From Streptomyces sp. NBC_01445 (GTDB lineage Bacteria > Actinomycetota > Actinomycetes > Streptomycetales > Streptomycetaceae): 64,000 bases of DNA. The notes under the pieces are model-generated. The model saw only the letters and a list, made by a program, of their open reading frames with translations, ran no database searches and was not told the origin of the DNA. How positions within the stretch are numbered: position 1 is the first letter of the stretch; each line of letters begins with the position of its first letter. The stretch spans positions 5,501,001-5,565,000 of the forward strand of contig NZ_CP109485.1 in assembly GCF_035918235.1 (NCBI RefSeq), in the 5' to 3' direction. The translations under genes and the position numbers were made by a program. Positions 1-8,558 of this stretch are shown piece by piece.

Positions 1-1
1 C

Positions 2-1678
2 CTGGTCGTCCTGGCGTGCGCGGCGGGCATCGCCCTCGTGGTGGCCCGCGCCCGTCCGGCCGTCAGCCCGACGGTGCCGATCGCCGAGGAGCGGGCCCCC
101 GATCTCTACCGGCTGGTGCGTGATCTCGCCGACCGGCTCGACGTCCCGGCCCCCTCCGCCATAGCGCTCACCCCGGACTGCGACAGCTGGCTGGAGGACC
201 GTACGCACCCCGCGCACGGACCGCCCAGACCCAAGGACGACGAGGGCCGGATCCCGCGTGACGCCGACGGCCCGGGCATCCGGGGCGGCGGCGCCGGCAG
301 AGGCCGGGTGCCGGCCGCGCCCGTCCTGGTCATCGGCTCCCCCTTCCTGTGGTGGATGCGCGTGGGCGAGCTGCGCGCCGTACTCGCCCCGGTCGTCGCC
401 GGTACGGGGCCGTCGGCGCACCCGGACATAGCGGCCGCGCGCCGCTTCGTGCGGGGCCTGGACGCGGCGGTCGCCGTCGCTGCGGCGCCCGGTCGCGGAC
501 CGCTGGGGCGGGCGGTCCTCGGTTGCGTCGGCTGGGTCGCGCGCCTGCTCCTTCGCAGCTGCCGGGGCCACGCCGGCGAGATGGAGCGCGGGGTCGCCGC
601 GGCCGCCGCCGAGCGCGCACAGACGGTGGACTACGGCGTGCGGATCGTCGCCCAGGAGCAGGTCGGCCTGGCCTACGCGGGCTGGGACCGGCTCCTCACC
701 CGGGTCGCGCTGCCCGCCTGGCGCATGGGGCGCTGGCCCTCCCGTCTGGACGTGGGCGTCGTCGCCGCACTCACCGAGCTGTCCCGGCGCGACCGCCTCG
801 CCGAGGGCTTCGCCTCCCGGCTCGGGGAGCGGCCCGCCTGCGATCTGCTGGAGGAGCCGGGCACGGTGGACGAGGCGGCGTCGCTGCTCGCGGCCAGGCT
901 GTTCCACGGAGGCCCCGCCGAGCCGGGCCCCGACTGGGCGCCGGTCGACTGGCAGGAGTATCCGGACGAGGTCGTGGACCGTAAGTGGCGCATGGACGCG
1001 GCGCGCCTCCACCGCGTCCTCGACGCACTGGGCGTACGCAGCTCCGCGGACCCCGCGTCCCCCGACCCGGAGGGCCCGACACTCGCCCGGGTGATGGAGC
1101 ACCTCGCATCGGCGACGCGTGCCGGGGACTCCGTAGGGCCCGTGGCCCCCGTAGACCGGGAAGATCCCACCGTCCCCGCCAAGGACCTCACCGACGCTGC
1201 CGACACCGACGCCACCGTCTCCCCCGACGACGACTCCACCGCCCCCGAGGACCCCGAAGACGCCGAGGAGCGCGAGGACACCCCCACCGCTCTTCTCGCC
1301 GCCGGCCTCAGTGCCGAGTCGGCCCGCGAGGAGAGTGAGCGCCCGGCCCCGCCCGTGCCCGCCGCCGGCCAGGGGCCCGACGACGCGCTGTGGGACGAGG
1401 GCATGCTCCCGCTCTTCCCGCTCCAACCACCCCGCACAGGACGCGAGTTGGTGGCCGACCACGTCACGGCGATGGTGTGCTGCGCCGCCGTGGACACGGC
1501 CGGAGCCGCCCCCGGCCTCGACTGGCTGGACGGCCCCTCACTCCTGGTCGACGGCGAGCGCGCCAAGGATCTGACCCCGCGGGTCCTGAGCCTCGTGGAA
1601 GAGGGAGACCCGGAGCCCCTGCGCGCCTGGCTCACCCGCCTCGGCATCCGCCCCGAGAAGCCGGTCCGACTGGTGTAG
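2..1678 (+). CDS. M48-peptidase-like membrane protein, 5' truncated, zinc site lost
   Basis: The frame is open from the left edge, so the real start lies outside the window. It begins inside a hydrophobic stretch (LVVLACAAGIALVV), probably a membrane helix. Near base 370 the motif ELRAVLAPVVAG lines up with the M48 active-site helix, which normally reads ELRAVLAHELxH. Both zinc-binding histidines and the catalytic glutamate are therefore missing, and I infer a non-catalytic relative. From about base 1130 to 1400 the protein is an acidic, Thr/Pro-rich low-complexity linker. A short ordered C-terminal segment follows and ends in RPEKPVRLV. Its substrate or partner cannot be told from the sequence. 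It is followed on the same strand by a DMFase-like gene after about 200 bp. Confidence 0.7.
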   Translation: MVVLACAAGIALVVARARPAVSPTVPIAEERAPDLYRLVRDLADRLDVPAPSAIALTPDCDSWLEDRTHPAHGPPRPKDDEGRIPRDADGPGIRGGGAGRGRVPAAPVLVIGSPFLWWMRVGELRAVLAPVVAGTGPSAHPDIAAARRFVRGLDAAVAVAAAPGRGPLGRAVLGCVGWVARLLLRSCRGHAGEMERGVAAAAAERAQTVDYGVRIVAQEQVGLAYAGWDRLLTRVALPAWRMGRWPSRLDVGVVAALTELSRRDRLAEGFASRLGERPACDLLEEPGTVDEAASLLAARLFHGGPAEPGPDWAPVDWQEYPDEVVDRKWRMDAARLHRVLDALGVRSSADPASPDPEGPTLARVMEHLASATRAGDSVGPVAPVDREDPTVPAKDLTDAADTDATVSPDDDSTAPEDPEDAEEREDTPTALLAAGLSAESAREESERPAPPVPAAGQGPDDALWDEGMLPLFPLQPPRTGRELVADHVTAMVCCAAVDTAGAAPGLDWLDGPSLLVDGERAKDLTPRVLSLVEEGDPEPLRAWLTRLGIRPEKPVRLV

Positions 1679-1880
1679 GCCGCGACGGCAATCGCGGCAC
1701 ACCCGCACCCCGCGCCTCTCGCATCCGCACCGTCCACCCCCAACCTCCGGAGGCTCACGTTCCGTTCACGTCAATTCGCGACGAACGGTGACGGAGTGCG
1801 TGCGTAATGTGATGTGCTGGGGTCGGTCGCTGACAGACGGAGCGCACGAGGGCTCGGGGGAGCGAGGGAGGGAAGCGGGC

Positions 1881-3422
1881 ATGGGGCCGGAACGGGAGGG
1901 GCAGAAGGCCGAGTGGCCGGAACACGCGCGGTCACCCCGCACCATCCGCCGCTGGGAGTCCGGCGCGCTCGCCCACGCCGTGAGCGACCCCTTCGGCCAG
2001 GGCCCCCTGCCGTGGCTGCGCGGCAGCGAGCACTACTTCGACGACACGGGCCAGGTGGTCCCCTGGTACGTCGACCACGCCCCCCAGCCCGGCGCGAGCA
2101 CCGTCGCCACCAGCATCCCCAGCCCCCGCACCGGCGGCCCCCGCACGGCCGACGACGTGCACCGCCAGATCAAGGGCTTCACGTCGACCGGAGCGGCCGC
2201 GCCCGGCGAGGCGATCGACTTCCACATCACGGTGGACCCGCCCCAGCAGTTCAGCGTCGACATCTACCGCATCGGTCACTACGGCGGCGACGGTGCCAGC
2301 AAGATCATCACCAGCCCGCGGCTCTCCGGCATCGTCCAGCCGGCCCCGCTCACCGCGGACCGTACGGTCTCCTGCCACCACTGGTGGCTGTCCTGGCGCC
2401 TGCAGATCCCGTCGTTCTGGAACGTGGGCGCGTACGTGGCCGTCCTCACCACCGTCGACGGCTACCGCTCGCACGTCCCCTTCACGGTCCGCGACAGCCG
2501 GCCCGCCGATCTCCTCCTGCTCCTGCCGGACGTGACCTGGCAGGCGTACAACCTCTATCCGGAGGACGGGCACACGGGCGCGAGCCTCTACCACGCGTGG
2601 GACGAGGAGGGGCGACTGCTCGGCGAGGGCGACGCCGCGACGACGGTCTCCTTCGACCGTCCGTACGCCGGCGCGGGTCTCCCCCTGCACGTCGGCCACG
2701 CCTACGACTTCATCCGCTGGGCCGAGCGGTACGGCTACGACCTCGCGTACGCCGACGCCCGCGACCTGCACGCGGGCCGCATCGACCCGACCCGCTACCG
2801 GGGCCTCGTCTTCCCCGGCCACGACGAGTACTGGTCGACGCCGATGCGCCGCACCACCGAAGTGGCCCGCGAGCACGGCACGTCACTCGTCTTCCTCTCC
2901 GCCAACACCATGTACTGGCAGGTGGAGTTGGGCCCGTCCCCGTCCGGCGTGCCGGACCGGCTGCTCACCTGCCACAAGCGCAGAGCGCCCGGGAAGTCCG
3001 CCCTGTGGCGCGAGATCGACCGCCCCGAGCAGCAGCTCATGGGCATCCAGTACGCGGGCCGGGTCCCGGAGCCGCACCCCCTCGTCGTGCGGAACGCCGA
3101 CCACTGGCTGTGGGAGGCCACCGGGGCGCACGAGGGCGACGAGATCGACGGCCTGGTCGCGGGCGAGGCCGACCGCTACTTCCCGCGCACCGCGCTGCCC
3201 GAGCACGAGGACCGCATCCTGCTCGCCCACTCGCCCTATCGCGACAGCGAGCGGGCGCCGCGTCACCAGGAGACGTCCCTGTACCGGGCGCCGTCCGGAT
3301 CGCTGGTCTTCGCGTCCGGCACGTTCGCCTGGTCCCCGGCCCTCGACCGCCCCGGCCATGTCGACCCGCGGATCCAGCGCGCGACGGCCAACCTCCTCGA
3401 CCGGATCTGCAAACGCGACTGA
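1881..3422 (+). CDS. N,N-dimethylformamidase large-subunit-like protein
   Basis: A protein of about 513 residues resembles the C-terminal domain family of the N,N-dimethylformamidase beta (large) subunit. Typical features are the early beta-sandwich segment (VDIYRIGHYGGDGA), then VTWQAYNLYPEDG, and the GHDEYWS motif near the middle. I chose the ATG at 1881, preceded by GGGAGGGAAG, because the open frame upstream looks non-coding. No small subunit is encoded nearby and no signal peptide is visible. True DMFase hydrolyses dimethylformamide, but this family is widespread in actinomycetes with no proven substrate. The function is therefore left open: probably a cytoplasmic hydrolase-like protein. 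It lies about 110 bp upstream of purC on the same strand. Confidence 0.75.
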   Translation: MGPEREGQKAEWPEHARSPRTIRRWESGALAHAVSDPFGQGPLPWLRGSEHYFDDTGQVVPWYVDHAPQPGASTVATSIPSPRTGGPRTADDVHRQIKGFTSTGAAAPGEAIDFHITVDPPQQFSVDIYRIGHYGGDGASKIITSPRLSGIVQPAPLTADRTVSCHHWWLSWRLQIPSFWNVGAYVAVLTTVDGYRSHVPFTVRDSRPADLLLLLPDVTWQAYNLYPEDGHTGASLYHAWDEEGRLLGEGDAATTVSFDRPYAGAGLPLHVGHAYDFIRWAERYGYDLAYADARDLHAGRIDPTRYRGLVFPGHDEYWSTPMRRTTEVAREHGTSLVFLSANTMYWQVELGPSPSGVPDRLLTCHKRRAPGKSALWREIDRPEQQLMGIQYAGRVPEPHPLVVRNADHWLWEATGAHEGDEIDGLVAGEADRYFPRTALPEHEDRILLAHSPYRDSERAPRHQETSLYRAPSGSLVFASGTFAWSPALDRPGHVDPRIQRATANLLDRICKRD

Positions 3423-3535
3423 CCAGCCGCTCCCCGACCCGTCTCCGCAGCTGCCGCCCGCCGGACCCGTGGCCAAAACTCATCCCCGTATGAGCGAGAA
3501 TCAGGTGCACTCGTACATATCCACGGGGAGGAACC

Positions 3536-4432
3536 GTGTCCGGATTCGTCGAAAAGCCCGAACCCCAGCAGGTGCCGGGCCTGGTACACCTCCACACCGG
3601 CAAGGTGCGGGACCTGTACCGGAACGAGGCGGGCGACCTCGTGATGGTCGCCTCAGACCGCATGTCCGCCTACGACTGGGTGCTGCCCACCCCCATCCCC
3701 GACAAGGGCCGCGTGCTCACGCAGCTGTCGCTGTGGTGGTTCGACCAGCTCGCCGATCTGGTCCCCAACCACGTCCTGTCGACCGAGCTGCCGCCCGGCG
3801 CCCCCGCCGACTGGCAGGGCCGCACCCTCATCTGCAAGTCGCTGCGCATGGTCCCCGTCGAGTGCGTGGCCCGCGGCTATCTCACGGGCTCCGGCCTCGT
3901 CGAGTACAACGACTCGCGCACGGTCTGCGGCCTCGCGCTGCCCGAGGGCCTGACCGACGGCTCGGAGCTGCCCGCCCCGATCTTCACGCCCGCCACGAAG
4001 GCCGAGGTCGGCGAGCACGACGAGAACGTGTCGTACGAGGAGGTGGCCCGCCAGGTCGGCGCGGAGACCGCCGCCCAGCTGCGCCAGATGACGCTCGCCG
4101 TCTACGGCCGGGCCCGGGACATCGCGCGGGAGCGCGGCGTGATCCTCGCGGACACCAAGTTCGAGTTCGGCTTCGACGGCGAGGCGCTGATCCTCGGCGA
4201 CGAGGTCCTCACCCCGGACTCGTCCCGCTTCTGGCCCGCCGCCGAGTGGGAGCCGGGCCACGCCCAGCCGTCGTTCGACAAGCAGTACGTGCGGAACTGG
4301 CTGACGGGCCCCGAGTCGGGCTGGGACCGCAAGAGCGAGCAGCCGCCGCCGGCGCTTCCGCAGCAGATCGTGGACGCGACGCGCGCCAAGTACATCGAGG
4401 CGTACGAGCGCCTGACCGGCGTCAGCTGGTAA
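3536..4432 (+). CDS. purC: SAICAR synthetase (phosphoribosylaminoimidazole-succinocarboxamide synthase)
   Basis: PurC joins aspartate to CAIR with ATP to give SAICAR, a late step of de novo purine synthesis in the cytoplasm. At 298 residues it has the family's usual length. Visible motifs are GKVRDLY at residues 22-28 (nucleotide-binding hairpin), SDRMSAYD at 40-47, DTKFEFG near 206 and DSSRFWP near 228. The start is GTG, preceded by GGGGAGGA. The gene stands alone here. purSQL begins 5 kb and purF 11.6 kb downstream, so the pathway genes are clustered but interrupted. A strong hairpin lies about 20 bp past the stop. Confidence 0.98.
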   Translation: MSGFVEKPEPQQVPGLVHLHTGKVRDLYRNEAGDLVMVASDRMSAYDWVLPTPIPDKGRVLTQLSLWWFDQLADLVPNHVLSTELPPGAPADWQGRTLICKSLRMVPVECVARGYLTGSGLVEYNDSRTVCGLALPEGLTDGSELPAPIFTPATKAEVGEHDENVSYEEVARQVGAETAAQLRQMTLAVYGRARDIARERGVILADTKFEFGFDGEALILGDEVLTPDSSRFWPAAEWEPGHAQPSFDKQYVRNWLTGPESGWDRKSEQPPPALPQQIVDATRAKYIEAYERLTGVSW

Positions 4433-4452
4433 CCACGGCGCCGCAGCTACGC

Positions 4453-4487
4453 GAAAGCCCCCGGCACCTGAGGTGCCGGGGGCTTTC
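4453..4487. terminator. Bidirectional hairpin between purC and tRNA-Gly
   Basis: A perfect 16-bp stem (GAAAGCCCCCGGCACC and its complement) with a 3-base loop ends 2 bases before the 3' end of the convergent tRNA gene. It can terminate purC from the left and the tRNA from the right. Confidence 0.85.
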
Positions 4488-4489
4488 TG

Positions 4490-4565
4490 TGGAGCGAACG
4501 ACGAGGTTCGAACTCGCGACCTCAACCTTGGCAAGGTTGCGCTCTACCAACTGAGCTACGTTCGC
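4490..4565 (-). tRNA. tRNA-Gly(GCC), copy 1
   Basis: A canonical 76-nt cloverleaf with acceptor stem GCGAACG/CGTTCGC, D-loop AGTTGGTA and T-loop TTCGAAC. The anticodon loop is CTTGCCA (anticodon GCC), and TCCA is encoded at the 3' end. An identical copy lies at 8404-8479. It is read leftward and runs straight into the shared terminator with purC. Confidence 0.97.
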
Positions 4566-4588
4566 ACTGCGCCGTGGCGCGAGAGCAA

Positions 4589-5197
4589 CTATACCCAACC
4601 TCGCTCCCGTGCGAGCCGCACTGCCGAGTGCCGGTTCTCGGCCCCGAGCTTCGAGACGGCGGACGACAGATAGTTCCGTACGGTCCCCTGCGAGAGCGCG
4701 GCGCGCTCCGCGATCTCCGCCACGGGCGCCCCGTCGGCGGCGAATTCGAGCACCTCGGCCTCGCGAGCGGTCAGCGGGGAGTCGCCCGCGGCGATCGCGT
4801 CGGCCGCCAACTCCGGGTCCACATAACGGTTTCCCGCGTGCACGGTCCTGATGATCTCGGCGAGCCGCTGGGCGCTCACGGTCTTCGGCACGAAGGCGCG
4901 CACCCCGGCGGACAGGGCCCGTTTCAGATGCCCGGGGCGCCCGTGACCGGTCACGATCATGACCCGGCACGCGGGCAGTTCACCGCGCAGCGCTGTGGCG
5001 ACCTTCACACCGTCGGCGCCAGGCATCTCCAGATCGAGCACGGCCACATCGGGCCGGTGGGCCCGGGCCATGGCGAGCGCCTCGGGCCCGGTGGCGGCCT
5101 CGGCGACGACGACCAGATCGTCCTCGAGCCCGAGCAGCGCGGCGAGCGCCCCCCGGATGAGGTGCTCGTCATCGGCGAGCAGCACGCGCACGGTCAC
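4589..5197 (-). CDS. NarL/LuxR-family response regulator
   Basis: A 202-residue regulator with a receiver domain followed by a LuxR-type helix-turn-helix. The acidic pocket is D9-D10, the phosphorylated aspartate is D55 (VLDLEMPG) and the conserved lysine is K105 (FVPKTVS). The C-terminal segment LTAREAEVLEFAADG...SQGTVRNYLSSAVSKLG is the GerE-type DNA-binding domain. Its GTG start overlaps the kinase stop codon (GTGA), so the two are translationally coupled. It is the last gene of a four-gene operon with an ABC exporter and a sensor kinase. By analogy with such pairs it probably controls the transporter genes. Confidence 0.93.
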   Translation of the reverse strand: MTVRVLLADDEHLIRGALAALLGLEDDLVVVAEAATGPEALAMARAHRPDVAVLDLEMPGADGVKVATALRGELPACRVMIVTGHGRPGHLKRALSAGVRAFVPKTVSAQRLAEIIRTVHAGNRYVDPELAADAIAAGDSPLTAREAEVLEFAADGAPVAEIAERAALSQGTVRNYLSSAVSKLGAENRHSAVRLARERGWV

Positions 5198-6453
5198 CCG
5201 GCGCTCCTTTCGTACGCGGCGTCGCGCCGCTGTTCCACGGTGGGCCCGGCGAGCGGCACCTCGGCCACGACCCGGAACATCCCGTCCGCATCCGGCACCA
5301 CACCGGCCTCAAGCGTCCCGGCGACCTCGGCAAGGCGCTCCCGCAGCCCCGCGAGCCCCGACCCGCCGCTCAGGGCCCCAGGCGTTCCGGCCCCGTCGTT
5401 CTCCACGCTCAGGACCACCGCGTCCGGCCCCACCCGTACGCCGATGTCGCAGTGCCGGGCGTCCCCGTGCCGCAGGACGTTCGTCGTGGCCTCGCGGACG
5501 ACCCAGCCGAGGGCGGACTGTATGGGGCCGGGCAGCTCGGCGGCCGGACCTGTCACCTCGCAGGAGATCCCCGCGGCGGTCAACACGCCCTGCGCTCCCG
5601 CCAGTTCGGCCGACAGGTCGGCTTCGCGATAGCCGCGTACGACCTCCCGCACTTCCCTCTGTGACTCCTGGGCGATGCGCTGCACCTCGGTCATCTGGTC
5701 CACGGCCTCGGGCCGCCCGCGCAGGGTGAGCTGGACCGCGAGCTCGCTCTTGAGCGCGATCACGGCGAGATTGCGGCCCATCACGTCATGGAGATCGCGC
5801 CCGAACCGCAGCCGCTCCTCGGCGACGGCGAGCCGCGCCCTGGTCTCGCGGGCCTCGTCGAGTTCGTGGACGGCGTTCAGCAGCCAGACGGAGAATCCGG
5901 CGGTCAGCGCGAAGATCGCGGTGGTGAACAGCACGGTGGCCGCCGTGATGAGAGCGGCGGGCGCGGGCAGCCCGGACGGCACGGACGCCGCCCCGGCACC
6001 GAGGGACGCGCCGAGCGCCGCGCCGATCACCCGCCTGCGGGTGCGCAGCCCGGGCGTGGCACAGCCCGCGCCGACCATGAGGATGCCGACGAAGAGGACG
6101 AGCGCCGTGCGGGTGCCGGCCTCCTCGTCCGCGGGCACCCGCAGCATCACGCCGAGCGTCCCGACGGCGATCACGGCGGTGACGACGCCGTACGCGATGA
6201 CGAGGCGGACCGGCTGCTCGCGCCGGCCGCGCGTCCAGTCGAGCGCCCTGGACGTGGTCACCGCGCCGAACACGGCATGCGCGCAGAGCGCGAGGAACAG
6301 GGTCCACGCGAGCGCGGCCGGCACCTCACCGAAGGCGAGCGGCCCGAGCCAGCAGATCTCGACGAGCCCGAAGGAGTGCAGAGACCACCGTGTGTACGTC
6401 TCCACCTTCGCCGGGGTGCTCTTCCCCCGCCACCACGCGCCAGGCCGCCTCAT
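5194..6453 (-). CDS. Two-component sensor histidine kinase (HisKA_3/DesK type)
   Basis: A membrane kinase of 419 residues from the ATG at 6453; the longer upstream open frame lacks coding character. About five to six hydrophobic helices in the first 200 residues form the sensor, with no large extracellular loop, as in DesK-like or intramembrane-sensing kinases. The dimerisation and phosphoacceptor segment follows (RFGRDLHDVMGRNLAVIALK, histidine near residue 225). A HATPase domain comes next, with an N-box-like VVREATTNVLRHG and the G-box GGSGLAGLRERL. It is separated by 17 bp from the upstream permease gene and overlaps the regulator gene. I infer that it senses something handled by the adjacent ABC transporter, possibly a cell-envelope stress or antibiotic. 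The ligand is unknown. Confidence 0.92.
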   Translation of the reverse strand: MRRPGAWWRGKSTPAKVETYTRWSLHSFGLVEICWLGPLAFGEVPAALAWTLFLALCAHAVFGAVTTSRALDWTRGRREQPVRLVIAYGVVTAVIAVGTLGVMLRVPADEEAGTRTALVLFVGILMVGAGCATPGLRTRRRVIGAALGASLGAGAASVPSGLPAPAALITAATVLFTTAIFALTAGFSVWLLNAVHELDEARETRARLAVAEERLRFGRDLHDVMGRNLAVIALKSELAVQLTLRGRPEAVDQMTEVQRIAQESQREVREVVRGYREADLSAELAGAQGVLTAAGISCEVTGPAAELPGPIQSALGWVVREATTNVLRHGDARHCDIGVRVGPDAVVLSVENDGAGTPGALSGGSGLAGLRERLAEVAGTLEAGVVPDADGMFRVVAEVPLAGPTVEQRRDAAYERSAG

Positions 6454-6470
6454 GTCCCCGCTCCGTCGGA

Positions 6471-7280
6471 TCAACGCCGTGGTTCCCAGCGGAACCACCG
6501 TCGTACAGCAAACACGGCGAGGACGGTCCAGGCCACAGCGGTGGCGACGGCGCCCAGGGCGTCGTACGCGGAGAGATCCCCGGTCCAGCCGCCCCGTACG
6601 AGGGTGATCACCGGCGTGAGGGGCAGCAGTTCGCACACCGACGCGAGACGGTCCGGCATGACTTCGAGCGGTACGACGGTGCCGGAGCCGAGCATCGAGA
6701 GGAGCAGCAGCGGCATGGCCGCGACCTGCGCGCTCTCGACGCTCTTGCTGAAACTCGCGGTGACGGCGGCGAGCGCGGGCCACATCACCAGCCCCAGCAG
6801 CAGCCCCACGACGGCGTAGTACGGCGCCTGCGGGGCTCCCACGTCGAGGAACGCCGTGCAGGCGGCGACGAGGACGAGGCTCTGCGCGAGGCCGATGGCG
6901 ACGGAGGGCACCGCGGCGCCCGCGAGGATCTCCGCGTCCCGCAGCTCACCGGTGCGCAGCCGCTTGAGGACGAGTTCCTCGCGCCGCGCCGCGTACACGC
7001 CGACCAGCGCGCTGTAGACGGCGAAGAGGAGGGAGAAGCCGATCGCGGACGGCAGCAGCACCGAGCCGACGGTGAGCCCCGCACCCTTCAGGTCCATGCT
7101 GTCGATCGACGAGCGCACGCTGAACGGCAGCACCAGCGGCACGAACACCGCGGTGAAGAGCGTGCCCTTGCTGCGCCCGATCAGCGTCAGCTCCGCGCGG
7201 GCGAGCGCCCGCATCCGCCCTGCGGCCGTCGTGCCGCCCGTGACCGCGGGCTTCGTCCTGTCCGTCACGACCGCGCTCAT
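6471..7280 (-). CDS. ABC-2 type transporter permease
   Basis: A membrane protein of about 269 residues with six hydrophobic helices, typical of ABC-2 exporters of the daunorubicin-resistance or YadH type. Its ATG at 7280 overlaps the ATPase stop codon by four bases (ATGA). This settles the start against a longer reading frame with arginine/glycine-rich, non-coding character. The loop ARREELVLKRLRTG is the cytoplasmic coupling region typical of this family. It pairs with the ATPase encoded just upstream to make an exporter. The substrate cannot be read from the sequence; drugs, lipids or a peptide are all possible. Confidence 0.9.
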   Translation of the reverse strand: MSAVVTDRTKPAVTGGTTAAGRMRALARAELTLIGRSKGTLFTAVFVPLVLPFSVRSSIDSMDLKGAGLTVGSVLLPSAIGFSLLFAVYSALVGVYAARREELVLKRLRTGELRDAEILAGAAVPSVAIGLAQSLVLVAACTAFLDVGAPQAPYYAVVGLLLGLVMWPALAAVTASFSKSVESAQVAAMPLLLLSMLGSGTVVPLEVMPDRLASVCELLPLTPVITLVRGGWTGDLSAYDALGAVATAVAWTVLAVFAVRRWFRWEPRR

Positions 7281-8248
7281 CGCGCCGCCACCTCGTCCCT
7301 GTACTCCGTGCCGGCCGTGGTTTCCGTACGCGCCTCCTGCGCGATCCGCAGGAACGCCTCTTCGAGGGACGCGCTGCGCACGTCGAGCCCCCGCAGCTCG
7401 ACCCGGGCGTCCCTGGCCCACAACAGGAGCCCGGTGGCGGCCCGTTGGAGCTCGCCGGTCCGCAGCCGGATGGTGCGGCCGTCCGTCTCGTGGCCGCTGA
7501 CGCCGAGCTCGGCGAGCGGCGGGAGGTCGCCGGGGAAGTACCCGTCGGGAAGTTCGAAGGAGATGTGCGAGGGCTGGGCGGCGACGACCTCGTCGACGCG
7601 GCCCTCGGCGGCGATCCGCCCCTCGTGCAGGATGGCGAGCCGGTCGGCGAGCTCCTCGGCCTCTTCGAGGTAGTGAGTGGTCAGCAGCACGGTGGTGCCC
7701 TCGGCGCGCAGCTCGCGCACCAGGTTCCAGGTGGCGCGCCGCCCCTCGGCGTCGAGACCGGTGGTCGGCTCGTCGAGGAAGAGGACCTCGGGCCGGCCGA
7801 GCAGCGCGAGCGCCAGGTCCAGGCGCCGCTTCTCGCCGCCGGACAGCTGCTTCACGCGGACCCGGGACCGCCGTTCGAGCCCGACGAGCTCAAGGGCCTC
7901 ACCGGCGGGCCGGGCACCGCTCGTGCATCCGCCCCACATCCGGACGGCCTCGGCGACGGTCAGCTCGGACGGAAAGCCGCCTTCCTGGAGCATGACCCCG
8001 ACGCGCGGCCTGACCAGGTCGCGTTCCGTGTACGGGTCGTGCCCGAGGACCCGTACACGGCCGCCGGCCGGGACGGCGAGTCCTTCGAGGAGTTCGACGG
8101 TGGAGGTCTTGCCCGCGCCGTTGGTGCCGAGGAGGGCGAAGAGTTCTCCGCGGGCGACGGAGAAGGTCACTCCGCGCACCGCCTCGTACGAGCCCCCGTA
8201 CACGCGTCGCAGATCGGTGACGTCGATCACGCGCTCGTTCGTTTCCAT
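7277..8248 (-). CDS. ABC transporter ATP-binding protein (DrrA-type)
   Basis: A 323-residue ATPase. Walker A is GTNGAGKT at residues 41-48, the ABC signature is LSGGEKRR near 140 and Walker B is VLFLDEPTTGLD near 160. A switch histidine follows in LLTTHYLEE. The extended C-terminal domain after residue 220 is typical of DrrA/CcmA-like exporters. It is the first gene of a four-gene operon (ATPase, permease, sensor kinase, response regulator) with overlapping stops and starts. The combination resembles bacterial drug-sensing and detoxification modules, though the kinase here lacks a large extracellular loop. Confidence 0.95.
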   Translation of the reverse strand: METNERVIDVTDLRRVYGGSYEAVRGVTFSVARGELFALLGTNGAGKTSTVELLEGLAVPAGGRVRVLGHDPYTERDLVRPRVGVMLQEGGFPSELTVAEAVRMWGGCTSGARPAGEALELVGLERRSRVRVKQLSGGEKRRLDLALALLGRPEVLFLDEPTTGLDAEGRRATWNLVRELRAEGTTVLLTTHYLEEAEELADRLAILHEGRIAAEGRVDEVVAAQPSHISFELPDGYFPGDLPPLAELGVSGHETDGRTIRLRTGELQRAATGLLLWARDARVELRGLDVRSASLEEAFLRIAQEARTETTAGTEYRDEVAAR

Positions 8249-8369
8249 GCTCCGAGCCTTTCCCGGCGCCGGGGCGAGGAGCAGTGCGCGCTGTCACCGA
8301 ACCGCATGACAAATGTCAGAGCGGGTCGCGGACATGCGCCGCGGGAGACGAGAGAGAGGCGGACATGCA

Positions 8370-8400
8370 GAAGGCCCCGATCCGATGGACCGGGGCCTTC
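8370..8400 (-). terminator. Hairpin after tRNA-Gly copy 2
   Basis: A 10-bp stem (GAAGGCCCCG and complement) with an 11-base loop begins 3 bases past the 3' end of the leftward-reading tRNA. It is the likely terminator of the two-tRNA transcript. Confidence 0.75.
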
Positions 8401-8403
8401 AAC

Positions 8404-8479
8404 TGGAGCGAACGACGAGGTTCGAACTCGCGACCTCAACCTTGGCAAGGTTGCGCTCTACCAACTGAGCTACGTTCGC
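8404..8479 (-). tRNA. tRNA-Gly(GCC), copy 2
   Basis: Identical base for base to the tRNA at 4490-4565, including the encoded TCCA. Identity continues for five bases beyond the 5' end. It lies 79 bp downstream of a divergent tRNA-Gly(UCC) in the same orientation, so the two probably share a transcript. Confidence 0.97.
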
Positions 8480-8558
8480 ACTGCCTCCGATCGACTCTCA
8501 TCGATCGGCGCGAGCACCAGCCTACCGCACTCCGAAGAGTGGTCGGTACGCGATGCAG

